Shown here: piece by piece, positions 1 through 13,205 of the stretch
Position numbering within the stretch: the stretch's first letter is position 1
Layout of the letters: every line of letters starts with the position of its first letter
Source of the DNA: Callaeas wilsoni
Taxonomy: Eukaryota; Chordata; Aves; Passeriformes; Callaeidae
Assembly: GCA_013398955.1 (NCBI GenBank)
Contig: VWPU01004897.1
Location: 62,001-126,000 of the forward strand
Length of the DNA stretch: 64,000 bases
Direction: 5' to 3'
The notes under the pieces: generated by a model
Told to the model about the DNA's origin: nothing
Databases searched by the model: none
The model's input: only the letters and a program-made list of their open reading frames with translations
Program-made: the position numbers and the translations under genes

Positions 1-3000
1 ATTGCCATTCTGGGTGTGAGTGTAATGAGGTGTCAAGGATAAAATAGGTTTGTGGTGTTTCTTCTCAAGTTGGATGTATTCAGTTCAAGAATAGCTTCTT
101 CTGGAATGAAACAAAATTGTTGAGGCTTTCATAAAAAATTAAAATTTGACTCAGCTAGTAGTTTCTATATGGAAGAGCAACAAGCTTCTTCATATAAAGA
201 AACTGTGTTTGGAACTCATTTGTAAGAAAGAAATAGTGTAGTTGTGTTTTTATTGCTTTGTTCCTTCACTCTGCTTAAGCATAACTAAGTCAGTATGTGA
301 ACATCTTTCTTCTGTCTTTAAATACAGTTAGTGGAGGCTTGTTTATCATCAACCCAAATTACTGCCAAGAACTTTCTTGAGAAATAAAAGATTTATTTTA
401 AGACACTTTGAAAAATGATCTGTCTACGAGAATTGGGACAGAAGACTTTGATGACATTCAATTGCTGTTCCTGAGCCTATTTGACTCATGAGAGACCATT
501 TGACTAAGGAGCACAAGCATTCAGCAGAGGGTTTGTTCTTTATAATGAGATTATGAGATGCTCGTTATCGTTTTCCATCTGGCTTCCTATCATTAGACAA
601 AGCATATCGTCTGATTAATTTTTTCTTTTTTTTCTTAGGGTTTTGCTAAGTTCTAAAAAACTAATTGTAGATGATAGAGTCAACCAGCCATGCTGGCTAG
701 CTCTGAAGACATAATGCAGCATCAACGAGCAGATTATCTTGCATCTTTTGATGCCTTCTCATCTAGAGACTCTATTTTTCCTTTTCCTTACAACCAACGG
801 GACCAGCAAATGACCGTACTGACCTGCTTCTTCTTTATTGTGTACTTGCTTCTTCTCGAGATGATAATAGAGCTGCTATTCAGTTCAAAGGAACAGGTTC
901 AGTGTCTGCACAAACAGCAAACAAACCATCTGTGATAATGAAGTCCTGTGGCCTTTGCATGTTAATACCAAAATCCAGAAGAGCTGTGTCTGCTCATCTA
1001 GTTTGATTGGTTGGGAAACCATGCTGTGGTCACAGAAAACTGCTGGGATGAAGGCCCTGGCAGCACCTAGGGGAATGTGAACAATGTGGATGCTACATCA
1101 CAGCCTTTTTATATTTGGTGAGATTAATCATCTCCCAGATGTATAGGAATAGCAGATGGACAAACTGGCTGTGTGCTTTGTGCATAGCTCAGGGTAATTC
1201 TGCTCTGGCAGATGTTTATCAGTAAAGAGGACTTTCTGTAAGCTGTGACTATAAAGTTTTGGTCTAGCTCCATAAGTTGTTTTTTGTTTTTTAAATAAAG
1301 AACTCACTTAATAAAAATATGAAATTTGAAATTTTAATGTCATGAAATTCCTACACTCAGTTTTAATGGCTATGCCAAATGTTTTTTGCTAACATGCCCT
1401 GATGTTGTCAAACCTTCAATATATTGCACCTACGACACAGATGAACATTTTTTCCATTCTCTTTTCTTTCTATATAAAATATTAGAAATTAATTCTGTAT
1501 TTGCTTGATCAGTGATAAACTGCTTTCATCCGATGAACTATGAGTCTGCTGCATTTAAATCCCCCCAAAAATTAAACTCTAATCAGTACAGCAACCGAAG
1601 TATATGATAATATCCAGAACCTAAGGCAGAGTAAATTTTCCATTTGCGCTGTAAAGGCAACTCTTTCTAGGACCATCTTAAATAAATACACTGGCAATAA
1701 GGAAAGGCAGTTAAAATGAAATTGAGCAAAATCAATTGTCTACTAGAAAGCGGTCTGATAAAACTCACGATAGCTACAGGTTTAAAGTTCAAAGCCAATA
1801 TAGCTTGGGTTCTGGCATAGCATGTGGTCCTTCCTCTTACTGACATGATAAGCTGAAAAGAGTCTTTTTGAGTTCACCTTCAAACTTAAGAAGAAAGCTA
1901 ACAAGATGAAAAAAGGTCAGGATTTGTGGGACACAAAAAGCAGCCAATTTTCAGAATATGAAATACATCTGTGGTAAGTCCACCAAATCCAGTAAAACTA
2001 TTATTGGAGGAAGGTAGGCTTCAATGTAGGTAAAGATGACCATTAAAACTGAACCTCAAACCTTGATACAAAGTGTATTGAAATCAGTGAGAAGACTCAT
2101 GTCCTCTATTTTGATTATTTCTCTTTTGATATACAATTCTTCTTGCAATTATTCTTTTTTCTTAAAACATACAATTCATCACTTATCACAATGTACCAGT
2201 CTTGATGACTATTTTCAAGCTAGTCTATTCATGTGATCTTGAGCATGCCTGGATCTTTTCAGTCTTGAGATCTGAATTAAAATTGTAACAAAATTACACA
2301 TTTTTTAGGAAAGGCATTTAAAACTCTCCCTATGTCTACAAATGCAGACTTCTCACAGCAGTATCTAATGACTGGGAGATGTGGACACCAACCAAAACTG
2401 AGCGTCATATCTATTTTAAGGAGCATGAATACATTCAGTAGTAGAACAGCAGCAGATCTTGGCTTTTTAGAAGCATTTGAATTTTTTGTCCAGATGCTAT
2501 GAAACACTTTTTTTCTTTAAGCTTGGATAAAGATATGAACTGACTACTCATCCTTGAGCATAATGAATGTTCTACTTCCGTGTTTCCTTAATTCTAATGG
2601 AAAAGAACAACATAGGATAGTGAATGAAAGCACGTTTTTATGATATTGGGAAGTAAATGTGTGTTTCTGCAAATAACTATTTACCTTACATTGAGATTCC
2701 TCCCTTTCAGGGTCAGGATTCAGGAGCTTCTCCTTTACTAACAGCAGAATTAATACTCCAATATGAAGTCATGAATTAGTGGGAATACATGTACAACTTC
2801 TTTTGTATCTGCATTGTTATTCCCAGGCCAGTGAGCACTGGAGTAGATAATGGTAAGAATATGTTCTTCAGTTAAAATGTCAGTTCAGGAAAATGCTGAT
2901 GATTAGGAATCGTTGTGGGACATCCTGGTAGTGAAGGTGACCTGATTCTATTTCCTCACTGAGCACATTTTCTCTGTATCTGATAGATTCATCCTGCATC

Positions 3001-6000
3001 AGGAGAATAAGGGAGTGGGTGAGATGAGATTTGAACTGGCAAAAGCATTATTCCACCGTATAGAAGTTCAGGGCAACAGAAAGAAATTAACTTTTCTTTG
3101 AAGGAGGACATGACTTTGTCTAGAAGATCTTGCAATTTTATGGTGTCCCATGCTGTGCTGCTTTTGCTGTCTTCAATCTCATTTCTTCGTTTTTGTTTTG
3201 TGTGACTCTAAGACTGTTTCCTTAATATTGTTGCTAAAGATCTGTTCAGACTACAGTTCCTGTTCTCCCACCTTTACTGTCCACATGCCACAAGTCATTT
3301 CCCCATCTTGCTTTGTTGCCAGGCTCTTTCCTTTCCCTGCTGGCATTTTAACTTACTAAGCAACTTCCCAGATCTGACCATCACATGCTTTAGTACAGCG
3401 TTCTCATCAGGTTGTAGATTGCCTTTATCACCTCTGAGAGAAAGGATTGTTAACGTGCTGGTGTGCCTGCTCTGTATTTCTAGGCAGAGTAATTGTCACT
3501 TAAGAGAACCTAAATTACACCATAATACACCACTCAAGATTGCAGCACTGAACTCATGGATAAACAAGGTCCTGTCACCACTGTGTGTTACATTCTGTTC
3601 TTTCTATTAAACCAGCCTGTAAATTAGCAATCCATAAAAAATTGGATCGATAGCAAACCTTTTGTTACTGGTAGAGAAACAATTCAGGGATATTTTACAA
3701 CTCCAGTGCTTAGTGCTTTTTCCTCATAGTCTGATGGAAATGATTAAAACAAAACACCTGATAATGAGGTGGCTGTTGAACAGTAAACTTCTGGGAGTTT
3801 TATTATCATTTTTATTCTATTGTTTGGAACAGCAGTGGGATCTAGAGTGTGGAAGGGGCACTGTTAGAAAAGTTTGTTTCTATAACAACACGATGTAATA
3901 ATGGAGTTCCTTTTCTTAGCATCTTCCTTCAAGTGGAAAAATACCAGTTTATTTCAGATGCAACGTATTGGATAGCACTAGCAGTGTGTGAGATGGTAAG
4001 TAGTGACAGATGGAGTTTAAAGCAATGCTTGTGTGTGCAATATTGCTCTAGGGTGCTAAAGCTGTTTTTTAAATATTCCTAATTATTTTTTAAAGCTGCA
4101 TATATGTGTGCTTACCTGAAATCATGTTGCTGACTCTGCTTTCTAACCCCTCTTTCTGATGTTAACATTTTAGGAAGGAATCATGCTGGGGTATTGTACC
4201 TGAGTAAAGTCAATTCACCACCACGTTAAGACTGAACGTTATTGTGAAAACCTGTCCTGTAAGTCTTCCCACTGTTAAAGGAAGAAGGAAACAGAATGGT
4301 TTTAGGGGCTGCCTGGGTGAATGTCTTTAAGTTAGCTAAAATCCATGTACCTGGTAGGTCTTCTTCATCCTGTTACCTGCAGGACACCCAGGACTATTCA
4401 GCCAGAGCCTGGATTAGTCCTATTCCACCTCGTATTAATGTGACAGAACTCATAAGGTTTATGAAGGTTCACAATATTGCTGATTTGATGTTACCTTTAC
4501 TGCTGTCACCTCTTGCACACATACTGTCACATGGGTGTCTAACTTTCATTGAAATGTACACAGAAGAGTAATTTAGAGAAGCCTTTTCCTGGCTGCTGAA
4601 AAGATGTGGCTTGGTGACTAAGTTAGACTTTGTTTTTTAGCTGTTTGTTGCATAGTTGGTCAAATTCATGAGAGATATTTTGGGTGATACACTCAAAGAT
4701 TGCATTTCCAAACCAGAGAATCCAATCTATTAACTTCCTGTCATTGCTCCTATTACATTTGAATTAGTTTATTCTGATTTCAGCAAGGAACTGCCAAATT
4801 TTTTTAACTGTCAAAAATGCAAAATTAGAATATTCTGTGATTACTACCTGTGGATATATCTGTTCTCTTTCAGGTCCCCTCCAGTACCTCTTTTTTAAGT
4901 TATAAGGTATCATTCTTGTGGTTTTCCGTGTTGTGCATAAGACTGTGTAGTTGTCACTCTTGTAGCCAGTCCCTGGGGGTCAAACCAGATGTTCTGACTG
5001 GTTTGTAGCTTATACTGTTCGGATTCACTGGCCAGCTTAGAACAGATAACCTTAAATCTAAGTTATGTTGAGAAAGGGAGCCTGCCATGGCTCAGAGAGA
5101 GCAGCAGGCAGTGCTGGGTCAGTGGGGTCAGTGCTGGCATGATGTGAGCAGTGCTGGGGCTTATGCTGTCCAGATCAGCAGCCTGACTGGGTGAGCTGGG
5201 TCCCCGTTCCTCCTGGAAGCCTGCGCAGGAGGGTTGTATGGAGGAGGTGGCCAGAGAAGGAGAAACTGATGTCCTTGGTGGCTTTGTTCCTAGGTGCAAT
5301 AGGATTGCGGGCAGGAAACATCTCCAAGCCTTGTGAGAGAAAAGGATTCCTTGGCTGACAAAGAGTCAGAACCATCTCTGGGAGGAGCAGGTACTGTTTG
5401 ATCTCTCTCTCTCATCTGCCTCTTCCCTTCTTTGTGGTAATGGGTGTGTATTTTATTTGAGTGGTGAGGGAAAGAGATGTGCAATAGGCGGAAGCTCTGT
5501 TCTTTGGTGTTGATAAACTGAATTCCATTCTCTCATCTGAAAAATCATTAAAATTATCTGCTCCATCACAAAAGTGTGTATTTGTTTTCTGTAAAGGGAG
5601 CTCTCAAGGTTAGCTTTACTTATTTAAGCTCCATGTTCAGAGAGAGAGAATTATGCTGGAGAGAGCATATGTATCCATGTGCAGAGAAACATCCTTGTGG
5701 GAAGGACATGGTGTGCATGCTCTCAGGAGGAAATGGTCCTCCCACTCCCACACCTTCTCATGAGGGAATGCAGGCAGCAATACCTCTGCTGGGCAGCATG
5801 CAAAGCCCAGGACACATAGAGGAGTCTTTTCCCTTCCACCATGGGGAAAAGAAGAAAGGCCAGGTCTCTGGGAGGCTTTTTCTTTCACAGATGGGATGTA
5901 CGTCCCTTCTTTGCAATCTGAATTCTAGCTGAATATTAAGATAGGACTGCATGCAGTTGGAGCAGTACAGGCTTGCATGCTGCCAGATTCAGCTTGTTCT

Positions 6001-7646
6001 TTCCAGATGGCTAAAGCTTATTTTAAAAGGTCCTATTATTGGAGAGCTTCCATTGTGTATCTAAAGCCACTGATATCTTGCTGTCAATTAAATGAAAACA
6101 AGTTTCTGTTACTTTTCAATTTAGGGGGACCTCTCAATAAAAATATGTTTACCAACAGTTACACATACGGAAGTGTTTTAAAAATATTTTAAGTGCACTG
6201 CAATTACCTAAAGGTGTGAAATGAAGTTGCTTGTGCTCACTGCGTCACGAGCAAGGCCTGAAATTCAGTGGCTATCAGGGTTGCTGGGCTGCTTTTCCAT
6301 ATATATGGCCAATAAAATTAGAAGCCTCATCTCTAGGCAAACTAATTTATATTTTCTTAGGTTTAGATGATTCTTTTGGCTAGGAAAGCTATAGTATGAG
6401 TTTCTTAAGCAAATACTTATCTCTTTATAGTTGTAATGAACCACTGATATGTGAAACACTGATGCACTGTTCCATGCTTACTTTATACCATATACCTATG
6501 TATAATGCAGGAAATTTTGAAAGACACTGTGGATTTCTGAGAAAGGCCTTTACATGTAGCTCAGAAAAATATTTCCGTGGTTTATTCAGTCAAATTACAA
6601 CAAAATAGATTCTGGTTTTCGTGGAAAATGCATTCACATTAGGACATGTGAGTCTATAATTGTAAAAGTAAGCCTCCTGTGTTTCATGAAGCTAAAATAC
6701 TCGTGGGTGCAAAACTGCTATAGTTTTGTGCAGAAATAGAAATGTTGAAGCACATGTACTTCGCTGCATGTGAATTTTGGGTTCACATCAGAAAAGCTGG
6801 TTAACTGTTTTTTGTAGCACATGTCTGTTGTGTTGGTGCTGTTCTCCTGACACTTTACAGCACTTAGAAATGGCTTAGGTGACTCACTTGCAGAAAAAAA
6901 AATGGAACTTGAAGCATTTCTAATAATGGAAAGAGTGACAAGAGAAAGCAATTACTTCCAAATCTGTTTCATTACAAAGCTCTTATACTTATTTTTTTTA
7001 ATGTACTGTAGCACAATAATTGTAACATAGGCTTCACTTGCTTCATATATGTGACATTCAGTACATAAATTAGCTAAATGTGTCAAAAGACAACTCAAAT
7101 AATATAGAGGGACATATTATCAGTGGTGTTATAGCTATGGGTTCTACTGATCACATCAGTCCTCTCACTTCAGTTGAAATTGATCTGGAAATCTGTGTAA
7201 AATGAACATCTTCCAGAGTTTGAACAATAATTTAAATACAAGTTAGAAGGAAAAGGCTTTGCATTAATGATATTTCAGGCATGCTGCAAGCTAGAAATGT
7301 CTGTTACGTAAACAGGATCAGATGTACACTAAGAGACCTGCATCCTGTAAGGTTTCATATGATCTACAGCTACATGATATTATCTTATATTTCCTAGAAA
7401 AGTGGTAATCATGCGAAGTTTCTTCCTTGCTGCTACTGATGAGGTCAGCATGGCTTCAGATTCCTCCTGCCTTGCTGCCAGCTCGTTGCATGCATAGTTT
7501 CGTACATCTTCCTCCTCTTCTTGAGACCACTTGTACAGCTGAAATCCCGTGCAAGGGCCCCACTAACATTTGCCAATAGCGCTGTTCCAGCTTGCATTGA
7601 CACTGTCAGATGACTTTGGCAAGGTGGGTGAGATATTAACGTACTA
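1..7646. other. Unique AT-rich non-coding sequence
   Basis: I see no gene, RNA gene or recognisable mobile element here. The open frames are short (118 codons at most, at 5576-5932), overlap one another on both strands and show no domain or signal peptide I can name. A slightly GC-richer patch at about 5060-5400 contains loose repeats of the core GCAGTGCTGG (around 5110-5160) but no recognisable family. This could be intergenic or intronic sequence; nothing in it decides between the two. Confidence 0.6.
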
Positions 7647-7740
7647 TCACAGAATTGCTATGGCTCAAAAAGACATCGAAGGTAATTGAGTCCAGCCATC
7701 AAGATGTCCCAAAAACATCCGTAAGGATTGGTTTTTCCGA
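7647..7740 (-). mobile_element. CR1 LINE 3'-end fragment
   Basis: Starts with TCACAGAATTGCTATGGCTC and continues with a GACATCGAAGGTAATTGAGT-like run followed by CCAGCCATC, which follows the reverse complement of the CR1 3' tail (cacagaat, then a gacct..aagatcat-like stretch, then gtccaaccatc). The body of the element is missing, as is usual for CR1, whose copies are truncated at the 5' end during reverse transcription. It is quite diverged, so the right boundary is approximate. Confidence 0.6.
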
Positions 7741-10229
7741 TATTCCTCCTTGTCATAGGTGGAATAGTTATCTGGAGAAAATGCTTTCTTTCATGCAAAT
7801 TCAGAGCTTGCTCCTCTAACATTTCCTCTCAGTGAACTTATTGCAGGTGAAGCCAGAAATTTCTTAGTACATCAGGCAGAGACCTGTGCTTAGAAAGTAC
7901 CGGTGGGAATTGAGATATTCTGACACTTCTTTAAATCAATTTCTATTGTATTTCTTGCAGGAAATGATAATAAGTTATCCAAGAGTGTGAGGGCAGTTTG
8001 CCCTGCTGCTCCTCCCCTGTACTCAAGGTCTCTTTTGTTATTTGTGTTTCCACACTGTGTTTCTAGACCCCAGCTGTGATCAAGTTCTCATTGTGTGAGG
8101 GACCGTAGAAATGGATTGTATGTCACAGTCCTTGCCACAATGACAGCACAGTTTAGCAACGGAGGACAAAAAGGGGTAGCTAAGGTAACAGAGACATGCT
8201 GAGACTTGTGTGAAGTCACTCAGTGAGCAGCGGGAACGAGCAGCCATAGAACCACAGTTTCCAAGTCCCAATTGCACTGCAAAACTACTGACAGATGTTT
8301 CTTTCTAAAGGAAGACTCTCATCATAAAAAGAAAATGTTTTTGAAAATTTTCTTGCTAGAGAATCTTTAGAAATGGCAGACAGAGAACAAACTGAGAAAT
8401 CCTAGATGGATCATTTGAAGAAGAATTAGGTCTAAATTGCCTTGAAAAAGATTTGAAATAAAACTTGGACCTCTTTTAGTGATGTTTTCCTAGTTACCAG
8501 CTGATTCAGTGGAAGTTTCCTGTTGTTTCCTTACATTTAGATAACTTAACAAACCCAGCTCTACGCTAGTAGTCGCGTCATAAAAATGGTACAGAAAAAG
8601 ATTGCACTCACAGCGACTTCTTTGAAACAATATTCTGTCAGCATTTTTATTAGAAACAGTATTTTCAGTTGGGCTGGGAAATGAAATTACATCATAGAGA
8701 ATCTGACCCCATATGGTAAATTTGAGTCTGTTTAACCTTTATCAATATGAGAATTTATTAGCAGATAAATAAATCAGAAGTAGAAAGAAACACAAGAAGC
8801 AGTCTTGGAAAAAACTTATAGGAATGTACTTCAAGTCCACAGTTTATAATGACGTTGAATAGACAAGAAAGTAGAAAGAACAGACAGAGGGATGAGAACA
8901 GTGAAGTGGTGAAAAATGTGAATGATACTCAAGTAAGTCTTTATTGACTTTATTGATGTTGGTATTCATACCAAAGTCTGGTAGGAGTATACGTGTTCAA
9001 ATATCTGACTTTCCCAGTCATACGATTTTTTTCCCTGACTAGGTCTTCCAGAACAGCTGAGAAATCTGCCTCAAGAAACAGTTCAAATCCTGCTAATTAT
9101 CTTCAAAAAGGGTATTCGACTCATTTGCAGGTAATGTTTTTTTGACATATCCTGGTACAGACAGAGGGTTTTGTTTTATGACACTAAATTCTAGAGAAAT
9201 TCTGTGGGATTTGAGTGAATCCATTATTCCTTATACTTTAAACATGAAATTTAATATTATCTGGGATAGATACAACATGTAATAAATTGTACATAATTTC
9301 TGTTGAAAAAAAAAAGACTCTTACAGACTCAGAGTGTTCACTGAAGTGTTTTAATTGCCTTGGTAATTTCAGCTAAAACTAAAAGGCCTTACCTGCTACA
9401 TATTTTGGAATTATATTTATATTATTTATCAATACAAATACAAGAAAATTAATAGAAAATTGCCAGCCATGAATTATGATTTTCAAACTTGTATTCCACT
9501 GGCTGCTGTACCACCTGTTAATAAGTAAACCAAGCAGCAGTTGCCACATCACTAAGAATGACTCATTTCTGTAATGAATACCAATTAGGATATCAACATA
9601 TTCAATGTTCTTATTCAATATTCTTGTTCTCTTTCAATATTGCTATATTATTGAAAACTCATTTAAAGAGTTGTGTGGTAAAAACACTGTGTGTGTAAAA
9701 CACTCTGTTTTACAGAACAGAGAGAATGAAATCACAAAAATATTTCTATATCTCAAAAAAATTTGGTTCGTTTCTTTGAAATTAAATGGGCTGATTGCAA
9801 ATTTACATCTTTCTAGTGCAATGTTAACATTTAGATTTATTTTTTCTTATTCAGAATGCAAAAAAAACCTGAAACCAAACTCAAAAAAAAGCCTAAACAT
9901 AATTTTCCACCATATGGCAGTGCTGGCTTCAGAGCAGTTCTTGTGCTAGGCACTTTACTGTCTCTTCTATTCTGCCCTGAAGATGTAACAGTTCAGCAGA
10001 ACCCTGCTTCCATTTGCTCCTCTAATTTTAGTCCAGACAAACAAGAGAGGCAGGTAGCACTGACAAGGGACAACAGTCTTGCTATACAAAGGCAAGAGAA
10101 TATTTGCTGTGAGAATTTTTTTCACTTGTCCGATTAGAGTCCTCATTAACACGTAGGACTGTTGAAGAGAAAGAGCTAGGATAATACATCAGCTGCAAGT
10201 CTCATTTATCAAGGTGCACATTGTATAGT
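7741..10229. other. Unique AT-rich non-coding sequence
   Basis: Nothing recognisable. The frame at 9605-9949 (114 codons) lies in T-rich DNA and lacks any domain or splice context; it overlaps other open frames in the same stretch. There are short A/T homopolymers near 9305 and 9865. Confidence 0.55.
10225..10229. repeat. 5-bp target-site duplication, left copy
   Basis: ATAGT directly precedes the LTR start at 10230 and is repeated exactly at 11000-11004. A 5-bp duplication is typical of several endogenous retrovirus groups, including ERVL-type. Confidence 0.8.
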
Positions 10230-10999
10230 TGTAGGGGTTTGGGTTCTTATTTTGTTTTGTTGGTTTTTTTTCTATTTCTTGAGGAATTTTCCCCATAGGT
10301 GTGGCTGATGGCCTATCATGGCTGGAAGGAGGCGGCCGAGGCTGTTTGGAGAGGAGTTTTTCGGCTGTCGTCGGGGACCAGCCTGGTCCTGCTTCTTTTG
10401 CCGCGGGTGAGCCCCTGCTCGTAAGAGCAGCCCTTCAGACTGAGACCTTATTAACACCCACCTCACTAAGGGAAGGACTTTCTTACCATCTGCCTGGGTG
10501 CCCCAACTCCCTCCTCTGCCTGCCTCCCTGGGAGCCCGGCCCCCGCCGCTTCTTTCGGGGCTGCTCCCAGCCTTCGCTGCTCTGTAGCCTCGCAGCTCCT
10601 GCCTGCTGCGACCTCCCGGGGATTTTCCCACTGCGGCTCCAGACCGTGATACATCTCCTCCACCATCCCAGGACTTCTGCCCGTCTCTGCCGTCCCAGCT
10701 TGCCCCGCCGGAGCGCCCGTGCCAGCTGTGACCGGCACGGCGACAAAGGGGAAGGTGTCCGCGGCCGAGACATCCTCTTACTGGGTTTTTGTGGTTTTGT
10801 TTTGTTGTTAATACCAAAAGTGTTGTTGTTTGTGCCTCATTAGATACCCTAGTAAACAACTCCTATTCCTATTCTCATATCTTTGCCTGAGCGCCCCTTA
10901 ATTTCAAAATTATAATAATTCGGAGGGAAGGGGGTTTACATTTCTCATTCCAAGGGAGGCTCCTGCCTTTCTTGGTAAACACCTGTCCAAACCGAGACA
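10230..10999 (+). mobile_element. Solo LTR of an endogenous retrovirus (ERVL-like)
   Basis: A 770-bp block starts TGTAGGGGTTTGG and ends CCGAGACA, so it has TG...CA termini, and it is bracketed by exact ATAGT duplications. The middle (10300-10770) is strikingly GC- and CpG-rich compared with the AT-rich flanks. It then passes into a T/G-rich stretch and an AGTAAA polyadenylation-like signal at 10851-10856, which gives the plus orientation. No internal viral genes adjoin it, so it is a solo LTR left by recombination between the two LTRs of a provirus. The 180- and 195-codon frames inside it on opposite strands are by-products of GC content. The exact termini and duplication make the boundaries firm; the ERVL-like label rests on memory of songbird LTR ends and is less certain. 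Confidence 0.85.
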
Positions 11000-11004
11000 A
11001 TAGT
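11000..11004. repeat. 5-bp target-site duplication, right copy
   Basis: ATAGT immediately after the LTR end, identical to 10225-10229. Confidence 0.8.
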
Positions 11005-11998
11005 TTATAGTGGTCTTCCTGACTACTGGTGAGCCGGAAATGAACTTCTCATGGTGACAATAAAATGCTCTATACTTGCTAGGCCTTGTCTATGCTAGGT
11101 GGATTTTGCAAAAAGTGAATCATGATATCATCAGTCTCATCACAGCTCTGCTTGGGACAAGATCTGGTTGTAGGATGCATGTAGTTACATACCTGGCAGC
11201 ACTGTCTTTTTGTTTTGGGTGCTGGATCAGATCTTTCCTTTGCCTCTTTTAAGTTTGGTGGTTTTGTCATTGGAGAGGAAGGGCATGGTGGTTCCAGGAT
11301 TTAAAATTTCAATATTTTCCCCTTTTCTGACCAACCTGTCCTTTGAACATATTCTATGATTATGGTAATTTTTTTTGATTGCAAACTTAGAGAGAAAAAA
11401 TAGAAAGGGAGAAAGTAATATCATCCCAATAGGGGAACTGTTCAAATCCTGTGTATGATGCCATGCATGTAGACAAGGAGCCCAAGGCTTCGATTAATGA
11501 GTAGAACAGGTTTCCCTCTAGAGAGCAGCAATATCACCTAACCTACCAGCTAGCTGTCTGCTCTCCTTTGCCACCTTGTCCCCAGAGGTTGCTTGTGAGA
11601 TGGCTGAGCTGCTCATTAATAATTTGCTAAATTGCTGGAGATACTAAGGTAAAAGGAGCCATTTGGGTGCTCTGTAGCCTACTGGGCTGTAATTATTGTG
11701 CATTCAATAATGCAGAAAGTGCCTGAGCAACCAAGCTGGACTCCTGAGAGAACCAATGCAACCAGGATCTGACTTGCAGAAGAGCTGATTCCTAGAGTCA
11801 GGCTTTTCAAGGTGAAAATGTATTAATACTTCTGTATAAAAGGATTTGCTCCCATGAAGACTTCTAGAAAGTACAGAGAGTTAGCCGTTATACCCTACAA
11901 ATGCTTTTGAGGGGAGTGAGCCATTTCGGAGTCATGCATTAAATAAATGGAAGCAAACAGGAGATCTGCAATTCATGAAGGCTTTCTGACATACTGTG
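11005..11998. other. Unique non-coding sequence between two LTRs
   Basis: About 1 kb with no gene or repeat I recognise. The short minus-strand frames at 11079-11445 have no recognisable domain. Confidence 0.5.
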
Positions 11999-12688
11999 TG
12001 TTATGACCTGCCCCCACAAAAGTGAGAGTAACTCAGGTTCTTGTTAATGGATCTTTTGGGGCATATTAGAGTGAAACAACACCTAATGATTGGCGTTTGT
12101 AAATATATATATATATATATGTATTTATGTATTTATGAAGGGTCTATTTTAGAACAGTTTTGTTGCAATGGAAAGCAGGTATGTAGCCATTTTGGTTATT
12201 ATTTTCTATAGTAATAGATCAATATGAAAGCATAAAAATATTACTTGAGAAAATATATAAGGAAAAGAAAGAAAAAGAAAGGATAAGAGTAGAAAGATAC
12301 ATAATCACCACCCATGGATCTGTGACTAGACTCTATTGTTGCTGCTGGTTGAGTGATGGTCTTGATCTGTCTTGATCCATCCCCCCAAGAAGCCCCGAAA
12401 ACACAAAATCCGATGGGTTAAAATACACTCAGGCTGGGGGGAACACCCAGGTACCTCCCCTGTGTGGGGGAGATGTTTTACTCTGTCTCTTGCAACAGAC
12501 CCTTGCTGCAACACCTTTGGATCCTGTGCAGTCCTCTGGTGGATGGCTTCAGGAATGGGTCTGGGGGTGCTTCAGAGGTCCCTGATGGTTTATGACACTT
12601 CCTCAGCTGCCTCTCACATCAGCACAGTTAAGCCAATAATGTCCCATCAGACCTTCCCTGCAGGGAGAGGGGACTTTAACAACTGACA
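11999..12688 (-). mobile_element. LTR of an endogenous retrovirus, minus strand
   Basis: Read on the minus strand the block begins TGTCAGTTGTTAAAG and ends GGTCATAACA, giving TG...CA termini about 690 bp apart. The 80-130 bp next to 11999 match LTR-end segments at 52239-52335 and 53179-53312, including the shared words AGGTTCTTGTTA and CAGGTTCTTGTTAATRGATC on the plus strand. The promoter-proximal part has a TATTTTAACCC TATA-like run (minus strand). An AT microsatellite lies at 12102-12120 and a purine tract at about 12255-12297. I could not find matching target duplications (CTGTG before, GCAGT after), so the 12688 end is approximate, or the site has been altered. Confidence 0.7.
12102..12120. 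repeat. (AT)n microsatellite inside the LTR
   Basis: Nine or ten uninterrupted AT units followed by GTATTTATGTATTTATG. The matching position in the LTR piece near 53280 has only TAAATATATTTATATA, so the run expanded in this copy. Confidence 0.85.
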
Positions 12689-13115
12689 GCAGTCTCTCAC
12701 ACCCTGGAACTCTTGGTTCATTCCAAGCATTGTGCTGGATTCCTAGCACATAAAAGTAAATATGATTCACCTTCACAGTGACTTCCTGAAGCTTCTACAG
12801 ATCCCCAAATAAACATTATATTCACATTGCATGCAATGCTGACATGTTCATTCAAAGAGCACTTACTGCAGATGAGAGTTATGTACAGTTGAAGTGTGTA
12901 TAAACCTCTTAAAGTGATGAAGGGTACTCAAAGCTCTCTGATAGCAAACCTGTCATCCATGGTATTGCTTCAGGAGGAACCCCTACCGAGAACCAGAAGG
13001 AATGGGGGGCTGTGTGTTGGATAAGATGTGCATACAGAGTATTCCCTGTGATACACAGGGAATGCAGAATATTGTGGTACTGTGAACTGCATGAAGGCCA
13101 TTAATAGTGAAGGAT
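12689..13115. other. Non-coding spacer with small palindromes
   Basis: No gene. It contains a perfect 14-bp palindrome CATTGCATGCAATG (12825-12838) and a hairpin at 13041-13063 (arms ATTCCCTGTG and CACAGGGAAT around a 3-base loop). Confidence 0.6.
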
Positions 13116-13205
13116 AATAGAATCATAGAATCCACTAGGGTGGGAAAAGGCCTCTAAGATCATAATCTCCAACCATTAACGCATCGCCATTGCGTTCACT
13201 GTAGT
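13116..13205 (-). mobile_element. CR1 LINE 3'-end fragment
   Basis: AGAATCATAGAATCC followed by a GGTGGGAAAAGGCCTCTAAG run, GATCAT, and CCAACCATTAACGCA is the reverse complement of the CR1 3' end. The match fades after about 13205, so the insertion is a 5'-truncated stub of roughly 90 bp. Confidence 0.85.

Noticed and set aside
5060..5400. GC-richer patch with GCAGTGCTGG-like repeats, considered as an LTR or minisatellite
   Set aside because: No termini, target duplication or regular period.
10272..10859. 195-codon minus-strand frame and overlapping 180-codon plus-strand frame
   Set aside because: Both lie within the GC-rich solo LTR; frames open on both strands reflect GC content, and neither has a recognisable domain.
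11345..11365. ATTCTATGATTATGG, considered as a plus-strand CR1 tail
   Set aside because: The preceding sequence does not follow the CR1 3' region.
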